A stretch of 64,000 bases of DNA, from NCBI GenBank assembly GCA_025618425.1, contig CM046837.1, forward strand, positions 27,475,059-27,539,058, read 5' to 3'. The notes beneath the pieces were generated by a model. The model ran no database searches, was not told the origin of the DNA, and saw only the letters and a program-made list of their open reading frames with translations. Below are positions 22,101-64,000 of the stretch, piece by piece. Every line of letters starts with the position of its first letter. The stretch's first letter is position 1. Source of the DNA: Heliocidaris tuberculata (taxonomy: Eukaryota; Echinodermata; Echinoidea; Camarodonta; Echinometridae). A program made the position numbers and the translations under genes.

Positions 22101-23191
22101 CAGCCGAGTGAGCCAGAGAGTTCTTCTTCTTCTTCTTCTTCTTCTTCTTCAGGATACATCTGCCTCCTTCAGGTTTGAAGATTCTTGCAGACGGTTAAGG
22201 TTCTGTCTGGTTGGTTTCATGTCAAAGGTGGCAAGGGGGCAGTCGTGATCAGAAACTCCAGGAACGACTGTGACATCCAAGACTAATGTTGGGTTGCTAA
22301 ATAGAGTTGAATTGATCGCAAACATTTGTGTTGAATTTCGCATTAATTACACATTTCAAAACACTTAAATTCAAATTTATTTGATATCATTGTGTAAAAT
22401 GATTAGCAAAGCTTCAAAGAAGTAATCAGTAATGTTTAACATTTCAAGAAGTAAAATTATACACATGAAATTTAAGGCTAAAAACTCAACTCTTGAAACA
22501 TAATCACCACGCAGTGCCGAGTTGCCCTAGTGCCGAGTTAGCCCGACCCCCTCCTGTAGCAGTAGCGTTGTAGCGAGTTCCAGACCATACCATATATTCT
22601 CTTTAGCATGTTTAGTGTAGTTAGACGTCTACTCTAGATCTAGACTTGGTTTATTAATCCATCTACCAGGCATGTTTTTCTATTCTGACCTATCTTTTTA
22701 TATATTTTCTTTAAGCGCATAGGGACTTTCTTATGTAAGTGATATGCGCTATATAAGCAACGTTTATTATTATTATTATTATTATTATCGTCTTCTCGAG
22801 TATCGGCGTTTCATAAGTCTTTGACTCAGAATATGTACAATTTTAACTACAAATGACAATGTTACACTTAAATAAGCTCCCAGAATACCCCTCCCTTCCC
22901 CATCTAACTTCGTACCTTCACGTTGTGGGTATGAAGAGTTTGGATGACATAGTCCACCCGTCTCGAAACGCTGTTCTTGGAATCTGCAACAGTTTCTTTT
23001 TGGCTTCTCACAACCACACTGACACGGGCACGGTTCGGCGTAGCAAAGGCCTCACCGATGGCACTCACTTGAATCTCACGACATTTCGGCTGCTCTCGAT
23101 CTTGGGTTTTCACCTCAGTTTCCTCCACACTCCTCCCTTTATCCGGTGGAGATAAGAAGGAAGCATACACATGGGAAGACTTGAAAGCCAT
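11630..23191 (-). CDS. IRAK1BP1: Interleukin-1 receptor-associated kinase 1-binding protein 1 (three exons)
   Basis: Exons 23191-22916, 12875-12679 and 11903-11630 join to 248 codons plus TGA, close to the roughly 260 residues of the human protein. The protein is a SIMPL-domain (DUF541-like) factor that in mammals binds IRAK1 and modulates NF-kB signalling. In order one reads the strand EIQVSAIGEAFATPNRARVS, the helix SKNSVSRRVDYVIQTL, YHVEAEVMIVFVDLIKCQEV, CNFLIEKLDDSVTVSQPSFF, the RRQACVNAVKNARQKAIEV helix and a basic tail. The start at 23191 gives a short leader before the domain, as in homologues. Introns are phase 0 and phase 2. The first intron is about 10 kb and crowded with mobile elements. 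Confidence 0.93.
11968..12100. repeat. MITE copy, GTGGTCTTTA family
   Basis: It shares the phrases AGTGGTCTTTATGTACAGGT and GACAGGTGGTCACTAAAGCA with 18126-18322 and 41985-42133. It lies in IRAK1BP1 intron 2, just upstream of exon 3. Confidence 0.65.
12101..12678 (-). other. IRAK1BP1 intron 2, unique part
   Basis: AT-rich intron with a short GA tract near 12487-12510. No gene or repeat recognised. Confidence 0.6.
12679..12875 (-). CDS. IRAK1BP1: IRAK1BP1 exon 2
   Basis: Acceptor TTGACAG ending at 12876, donor AG|GTAAGC after 12679 (phase 2). It encodes EGDVSTTRSVRRQDG through HAPHSLDNV, the middle of the SIMPL domain. Confidence 0.92.
13341..15519 (-). mobile_element. Tc1/mariner element with intact transposase and IR/DR-like ends
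   Basis: 2.18 kb flanked by TA (13339-13340, 15520-15521). The outer inverted repeats read AACCCCTCAAAAAAAGTTC on the left and are perfectly matched, inverted, on the right for about 30 bp. A second inverted pair lies about 170 bp further in (AGGGCAAAGTCAAAAGTGAA at about 13515 and, inverted, about 15340). Outer and inner repeats resemble each other (TCAAAA...AAGTT.TGCA). This is the IR/DR layout known from Sleeping Beauty-like elements. It lies in IRAK1BP1 intron 1 in the same sense as the host gene. Confidence 0.9.
14111..15130 (-). CDS. Tc1-like transposase, apparently intact
   Basis: 339 codons without a stop or frameshift, the normal length for Tc1 transposases. A first helix-turn-helix (about residues 5-45, PQREVAAQFGVSPSTISRLL) is followed by the GRPKK motif (57-61), then a second HTH (about 65-125). 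The DDE domain has D151 (FTDES), D241 (QDDN) and E276 (PDLNPIE), that is DD34E, with the glycine-rich box FGGGSVMVWGGIS between. The start ATG at 15130 is followed by MPRLSNVEKA, a usual Tc1 N-terminus. An intact frame suggests recent arrival and possible activity. The open frames on the opposite strand of this region are shadows. Confidence 0.93.
   Translation of the reverse strand: MPRLSNVEKARAIGQIEAGIPQREVAAQFGVSPSTISRLLAKFRETGDAKDRPRSGRPKKTTQQEDRFLTLSALRNRRLSSRNLQGRFARRSAKRLSDQTIRNRLHAANLTAHKAARRPALSVLHRHSRQRWCLQHLRWNREMWQNVLFTDESRFCLRKLDGRVKVWRRRGERFADCCIDRVTAFGGGSVMVWGGISAEGKTQLIIVDGNLTAERYRDNILRPEVIPYMRNLGPNAIFQDDNARPHRARIITEYLQEEAVTRMDWPANSPDLNPIEHLWDQLGRAVRAKVTDHTTLAELRQILIEEWNLIPQQRITRLVTSMRRRCQAVVAVFGSSTRY
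15968..16792. mobile_element. Foldback element, GGGTGGTATTYTGA family, copy 2
   Basis: Second copy of the element found in RSPH3. It starts GGGTGGTATTCTGAAAATTG and ends with an inverted CAGAACACCGCCC, and contains a (TA)n tract near 16170-16195. CAA directly flanks both ends and could be a 3-bp target duplication. The core on the - strand keeps an open frame (KKLQVGFDDFTSVCDLV) that copy 1 also keeps in similar form apart from one stop. Located in IRAK1BP1 intron 1. Confidence 0.75.
17051..17385. repeat. Dispersed repeat, AAAGGGCAATCC family, partial copy
   Basis: Same order of phrases as 23886-24483 (AGCTGATTTGTTTGAAAGCA, AAGAAAAACAGGA, ATCACTAAATCTATGC, ACTCTCCTGTTTTGTC, GAGTTGTCTGCC). 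The ends are worn or lost. Confidence 0.6.
18126..18322. mobile_element. MITE, GTGGTCTTTA family, longest copy
   Basis: About 197 bp from ACAGTGAAACCTGTCTATAA to GCAGGTTGGACTGTAT, with AAAGACCAC / GTGGTCTTTA inverted words inside. Related copies lie at 11968 and 41985. It is inserted in the TGTCCGTCCGTGAC element. Confidence 0.7.
19938..19951. promoter_or_regulatory. RFX X-box-like palindrome
   Basis: GTAACCATGGCAAC matches the X-box consensus GTNRCC-N(0-3)-RGYAAC. It lies inside the TGTCCGTCCGTGAC element in IRAK1BP1 intron 1. Sequence match only. Confidence 0.3.
20283..20306. repeat. Poly-C run
   Basis: About 24 consecutive C; length is unreliable in most sequencing data. Confidence 0.8.
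20317..20483. mobile_element. Short MITE (ACAGTGGAAAC family), uninterrupted copy
   Basis: About 167 bp starting TACAGTGGAAACTCATTATA and ending in CCTCGTTATACAATGTACT. It is the intact paralogue of the split copy at 5163-6394 and therefore supplies the empty-site sequence for that insertion. Confidence 0.7.
20490..20645. repeat. Half-copy of the AAAGGGCAATCC repeat
   Basis: Contains AAAAATTCATAACTTTCTTA, AATCTGCTTCTCTGATTTTT and the end phrase GGGTTTCCCTTTAA, which match the right half of 23886-24483. Abuts the MITE copy at 20317-20483. Confidence 0.6.
20890..22790 (+). pseudogene. Degenerate CR1/jockey-type non-LTR retrotransposon 3' part
   Basis: Plus-strand fragments of a reverse transcriptase C-terminus are read in order: MYLGVMLSEDLKWSPHINVT (20930-21050), then after a frameshift LVRSMLEYGACMWDPYLQKD (21080-21265), then VPALPIGNFLVKTRPKRFVK ... 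FKDFYAQNIL (21622-21864). The fragment ends near 22790 with TATGCGCTATATAAGCAACG and a (TTA)n tail. Two extra blocks interrupt it: about 21294-21624, bounded by GTCCCAGCCC on both sides, and the MITE at 22050-22550. It is not functional. Confidence 0.75.
22050..22550. mobile_element. 501-bp MITE with 9-bp target duplication (Mutator-like)
   Basis: Direct repeats CTCCTGTAG at 22041-22049 and 22551-22559. Inverted ends share TCGGGCTAACTCGGCACTAG and continue GGC.AACTCGGC. A (TTC)n run lies at 22122-22150. A 9-bp duplication is the usual Mutator-like signature. It interrupts the dead retrotransposon, so it is younger than that insertion. Confidence 0.8.
22916..23191 (-). CDS. IRAK1BP1: IRAK1BP1 exon 1
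   Basis: ATG at 23191-23189, donor AAG|GTACGA at 22916/22915 (phase 0). It encodes 92 residues: a charged leader, then the first strand and helix of the SIMPL domain, ending QTLHTHNVK. Confidence 0.92.
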
Positions 23192-23600
23192 ACACAGCCC
23201 TGTTACATAAATAGATTTCTATAAGTCGGAAATATTCAGTAGATTCAGGTGAAAATGAATTGAAAGCACTTCTTGATAACTCGCACAGGTATTAGATGGC
23301 GCGCCGTAATAACACAGTACAGATATATGTTTACAAATCGCGCGCGCGGATTTTGGTCAACCTCGTTTCCAGAGATATACAGTGCGTCCCAGAAAAAAAC
23401 GAAACCCTAAAACCAGAGCGCGTTGATAGAGAGAGTTGTGACACGCGCATAATAAGCATGCGCGTACGCGGTCTTTGTTTAAAACATGGCGGATCATGGA
23501 GCTCCCAATAGTTCCCTTTCACGTACATTCTCTATGAGAGGGAACTTTTTGAAGCTCCATGAAATGACTGACCAATCAGAAGCGACCTCCAGTGTCAGGA
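23192..23600 (-). promoter_or_regulatory. Candidate IRAK1BP1 promoter region
   Basis: GC-richer than its surroundings and directly upstream of the IRAK1BP1 start. It contains AACATGGCG (23484-23492), a YY1-type core that is common in TATA-less promoters, and a CCAAT box (ACCAATCAG near 23571). An imperfect inverted repeat at 23495-23561 has arms CATGGAGCT and AGTTCCCT. No TATA box in position. Assignment is by location and motifs only. Confidence 0.4.
23495..23561. repeat. Imperfect hairpin upstream of IRAK1BP1
   Basis: CATGGAGCT...AGTTCCCT on the left is matched by AGGGAACT...AGCTCCATG on the right, with a loop of about 20 bases. Confidence 0.6.
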
Positions 23601-23813
23601 CTCTCTGAATGGATAGCTCTGCCTAAAACAAAGGGTTATTGTGACCACACTATTTTCTCTATGACAATGATTATCTATTTTCCATAAACTAGAAGTATTA
23701 TGCTTTTAAATGATATATTGATGGCATCCATTCATTATTGCTTTACCGAGCAGCAGCATTTTGAAAATGAAATGTAAAAACTCAGTTGTGCCGGATTTGG
23801 GTAAAACCGTGAA

Positions 23814-23867
23814 AACGTTAGGATCACATGCAAAATGACTAACGTTAGGATCACATGCAAAATGACT
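23814..23867. repeat. Two-copy 27-bp tandem repeat
   Basis: AACGTTAGGATCACATGCAA followed by AATGACT, repeated twice head to tail. Confidence 0.8.
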
Positions 23868-23885
23868 AAATTGAAATACCAGCTT

Positions 23886-24483
23886 TAAAGGGCAATCCAA
23901 CCTTGGTAATACTAGTAAGATGATTTGTGTGAAAGCAGAAAAATAAGAAAAACAGGATGGTGAAAGTTTGAAAGAAATCGGACAAGGACTAAGAAAGTTG
24001 ATGTTTGAAAATGAGATCACTACATCTATGCGAATCTCAAATTGGCAATTTGGTGAGTCAATTGTGACATTTTTGTGGACAACTCTCCCATTTGTCGTAC
24101 ACAAAAATATCATTAATTTGCGGTTTTCCTCGAGGCGCTTTTACCCTCGGGGCAGTACTCAAAATATATTGGAGATAGCATATGTTGTTACAGGTCCTCA
24201 TGAATGAAAAGATCCTACTGAGTAATGCATTTTGAAAAAAAGTGACATTTTAGTCATTTTGTGTGTTAGAGCGAATAGGGGAGTTGTCCACATGCAGCTA
24301 CATCACAGTGACATTACCTATTCGGCCAATTTGAATTTCCCATATGCATAGTGATTACAACTTTCAAAAATTCATAACTTTCTTATTGCTTGTACGATTT
24401 CGTTCAAACTTTCACCAATCTGCTTCTCTGATTTTTCCTCTTTCTTTCAAAGCAACTTGCTATTAAGGTTGGATTTCCCTTTA
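23886..24483. mobile_element. About 600-bp foldback repeat, AAAGGGCAATCC family
   Basis: Ends AAAGGGCAATCCAACCTT and, inverted, AAGGTTGGATTTCCCTTT. Phrases near the left end (GAAAGCAGAAAAATAAGAAA) and the right end (TTTTTCCTCTTTCTTTCAAA) are roughly complementary, so much of the unit can fold back. Worn or partial relatives lie near 11100, 17051, 20490 and around 62486-63510. Confidence 0.7.
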
Positions 24484-25370
24484 AGAGATATGATACGTGA
24501 AATTCCATTGTGATGGCATACATTCAATCAGAAATTTATAAAACACAGGTCAACAACCAATTTCCAGTGGCCTTCAGGGGCATACACCTACAAAATTTCC
24601 AATATCAATAAATATTCCTGAAAAGATGAAAAATTGCCCTTCCTGCATGAGATGGAAAAGGTGCCCCTCCTGAGGTGGGAAATTGCAATAATCTCATATT
24701 TCCTCTTCCTTGCGAACTTTTCTACCTTGTATTTTCATTTGATGACAATGGAAAGTGTCACTTACTTTACTTTTATGAAAAATATCACCTTTCTTTCCGC
24801 TTTGTTCTTAAATGTAATTTCATGCAGTTCAGAGAAATGCAAAATAATTGCTGTCACATCGATTCCAGGTACCATTTCAGTACAAAAACACGCCCTTTCT
24901 TCACCCCCAACATTGACCACCCTTTACTTTATGATAAGGGCATAATATCCTTACCCTCATTATGAAAGAAACAGATGAAAACAATCTTCTCATAGGGTCG
25001 ACAAAATTTTTTTTCCCCAGCCCTCCAAATTTCACTCGGCGGGGGGTCCAGTGTCCATCCATAATTCTCTGACAAGCAAAAAAAAAAAAAAAAAGAAAAA
25101 ATAAAAGGTTTTGGGTTCTAAAAGGGAGGGGGGGGGGCACAATCTCAAAAATGGAGGGCACAATGCAAACTTTTCTTCCAAGGGGGGGGGGGGGGCACGG
25201 GCCGGATGTGGCCCCCTAAATCTGCCACTGGTTCAGGGAACGTATGTTATATCCCCCTCAAGGCCAGTCAATACTATATAATTCTCGTACTCGACATCAG
25301 ATCATAATGTAATCAACAACATGGAGCCAATTACCATCACCATAGTCATTTCATCAAAGATTACAACCTT
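24484..25370. other. Intergenic DNA between IRAK1BP1 and IFT88
   Basis: No gene recognised. Low-complexity A and G runs at 25080-25195 and the phrase GGCACGGGCCGGATGTGGCC look like the edge of a further dispersed repeat. Confidence 0.5.
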
Positions 25371-27185
25371 TATTAATTAAAAATTATCATTGTTATAAAC
25401 TCAGCATCATCATCATCATCAAAAAAAGAAACAAAAAGAAGAGAAAATTGTGAACAAAACAAGTGAAAAATGAACAGCGAGAGATAGAGAAATGGATAAA
25501 GATGTTGAGGGGAAAGAGAAAAGAAAAGTCCAGATAGAGAAGAGAAATACGGAATAAATACACGGAGAAAAAAAGGTAGAGAGAAGGAGGGAGAAAAACA
25601 GACAGGGGACCTACAGGTAAGAGAGAGAAAAGAAATTTTACTCAAAACAAATATTAAAACTAAACATAGCATGAACATGCAAGTAAACTTCTTTCATTTA
25701 ATATCTCTTTATACATTGTTAAATCACAAAAGAGTATTTACAAGATAGGAAATATCTTTTACTATACAACGTCACACACGCACATCAACAATGATTTATC
25801 AGTCTGTGATAGATTGAATTTAGAAGGATATGAATGAATTAATACAGAGCTGCATCATGAATGATCCTATCACTATACTTAAGCAGAAACTTTAATAAAT
25901 TTGTGGATGAACATGTATCATACACAAGTACATTATAGTGAGATCTGACAAGTTTAATTTTTTTCAAATGATTATCCATGAGAAAGAGAATGATACATTA
26001 CTCAAATTTTGAATGATAGATCATTAGCTTATCAAGCAGATGAATTTTCCTCAAAAATGATAATCTCCAGATAACTATATTTGTAGTTCAAAGTCTGATG
26101 ATCTAATGATTCCCATTTATAACTAATCTAATCCAATAGAACTTCTGTTAATAAAGAAAGTGACTAATAATGTCTATACATTATTATTCACTTTCTTTAA
26201 CAGAATGCCCATTTTATAGTATTCAAAATAAACTTCTTTGAAGAAAAATTAAAAAATGGTTACAATTAAATGGTCATTTTTGAAACTGCAGCAGTCAAGT
26301 TAAGTATCAAACTAATTAAATTGTTCTACTTTTATGTACCAATTCATATACCTCCTTCATTTCCATGATAGTACTATCGAAATGACCAATTGATATTTCA
26401 ATAAAAATAACAAAAAACCCGGCCTAAACTCAATGACCATATGCTTAACAAGGCTCTTAACTCTATGATGTATAGATGATTCCAACTTTAGTGCTGATAA
26501 ATATATCTTTAACAGTAACAACAAAGATAATTCTAATATTAGATATTGTAATTTATTTCCAATAAGAATAACTTAAAGTTATACACAGATAAATTTATGA
26601 TGATAGTTTAAAAGTAAAACTTGATCCATGCAGTATTGGAACAATAGACTGGTACATGTAACTACTTGAAAACCACTGTGTAAATGATAATAAACTTTCC
26701 ACTTTAGGACATTAGAAATCTTTTCTCTAATTTCCACTATTTTAAACACATTATCATATTGATGACGCAAATTAATCTGTATAATATTGATGGTAAATGT
26801 ACTTGTAATTCACACAGCATCATTTTTAGTCCTATGATGTTATTATGTTCCAAGACAAAATAAAATAGCTGGCCTTGCTCCAAGATGATTGGAACTAAAA
26901 TTTACCTACACTTTCTATTCAACTTTGATTTGTCCATATCTTAGAATGCTATCAAGGTGATGTTTTCTGAATCTTGATTACCCCTATTCCCATATCTATT
27001 CAGGGAAGAGGTTATCTCCAAGCTCCTCTTTACATCAATATTAGATTAACCATTTCTGGAAATTCTCTCTTCACTTAGAGAAAATGTCTACAAACTCTAT
27101 TATATTTCATTTGTCCATATCCTAGAATTTTCCATATATCAAGAGAATGTCTGAGGATTCCCATGATCCCAGCTCTTAGAAACAT
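25371..27185 (-). other. IFT88: Probable IFT88 3'UTR and downstream flank
   Basis: About 1.8 kb of AT-rich, repeat-poor sequence after the IFT88 stop in the direction of transcription. Canonical AATAAA signals on the - strand lie at 26552-26557 and 25369-25374; either could define the transcript end. A (CAT)n run lies at about 25405-25421. Confidence 0.4.
26552..26557 (-). terminator. Candidate polyadenylation signal for IFT88
   Basis: AATAAA in sense orientation about 630 bp after the IFT88 stop; a second one lies at 25369-25374. The choice between them cannot be made from sequence. Confidence 0.3.
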
Positions 27186-63826
<36,641 letters not shown>

Positions 63827-63919
63827 CTACATAGTAGTGAGAGAAAAGTAACATCAATTGCTTTAAATAATCACTAAATGTAACCTACTCCACTGTAAAA
63901 CTGCAGTGTCCTAAGATAC

Positions 63920-63940
63920 CTCTTTCGTTATTTCTACTTT
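63920..63940 (-). other. Possible 21-nt IFT88 microexon
   Basis: On the - strand ATTCCAG precedes 21 bases, which are followed by GTATCT. The 21 bases read KVEITKE in the frame that would join exon 63761-63826 (phase 0 on both sides). The homologous human region is acidic (EELEND). Splice-like flanks around 21 bases can arise by chance. Confidence 0.25.
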
Positions 63941-64000
63941 CTGGAATAAAGAATTTAATGTTCATTGCAAATTAAATTATTTTCACTGAAATGATGTTAC

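Noticed and set aside
24634..24965. Two overlapping plus-strand frames of about 100 codons
   Set aside because: No start context, no homology, in intergenic DNA beside repeats; composition typical of AT-rich noncoding sequence.
25373..25678. 101-codon Phe/Leu/Ser-rich - strand frame
   Set aside because: Comes from a purine-rich tract read in reverse; hydrophobic composition is an artefact.

Overview
The window is a gene-poor, repeat-rich, AT-rich stretch of an animal nuclear genome. It holds parts of three intron-rich genes that can be read exon by exon with GT-AG splice sites and consistent phases. (1) The last three visible exons of RSPH3 (radial spoke head protein 3) lie on the + strand at 422-2680. 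(2) A complete three-exon IRAK1BP1 gene (SIMPL domain) lies on the - strand at 23191-11630. (3) 24 exons of IFT88 (intraflagellar transport TPR protein) lie on the - strand at 63826-27186. Together they give 830 codons plus the stop, and only about the first 40 codons are outside the window. Two of the three genes are cilium genes. The gene content, the L2/CR1-like and Tc1-like elements, the tRNA-derived SINE and the recurring TACATGTA-type words suggest a marine invertebrate, most likely an echinoderm such as a sea urchin. That assignment is inference; a mollusc or hemichordate is not excluded.

Layout. 1-3740: end of RSPH3, with a foldback element in one intron and a long 3'UTR. 3741-11290: intergenic, with a tandem pair of about 520-bp units, a short MITE split by a 1-kb nuclear-receptor-motif repeat, and a 3.1-kb hAT-like element (8-bp target duplication) carrying a 5'-truncated L2-like reverse transcriptase. 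11630-23191: IRAK1BP1, whose 10-kb first intron holds an apparently intact Tc1/mariner transposase, a 2.65-kb element studded with a 14-bp motif, and a dead non-LTR fragment with a 501-bp MITE inside it. 23192-27185: IRAK1BP1 upstream region, a foldback repeat and the probable IFT88 3' flank. 27186-63826: IFT88, with introns packed with nested MITEs, hairpins, a SINE, a 350-bp TA tract and several copies of the nuclear-receptor-motif repeat.

How things fit together. RSPH3 acts in the radial spokes of motile axonemes and IFT88 in building all cilia, so both would be expressed in ciliated cells. RFX factors are the known regulators of such genes. The last IFT88 intron contains a tandem repeat in which each of three units carries an RFX X-box-like palindrome (two match the consensus exactly), a notable but untested coincidence. 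Nesting, target-site duplications and paralogous empty sites allow several insertion events to be ordered. No operon, CRISPR array, rRNA or functional tRNA gene was seen. I did not find a clearly new multi-gene system. The best candidates for undescribed biology are the motif-array elements and the duplicated exon remnants in IFT88.
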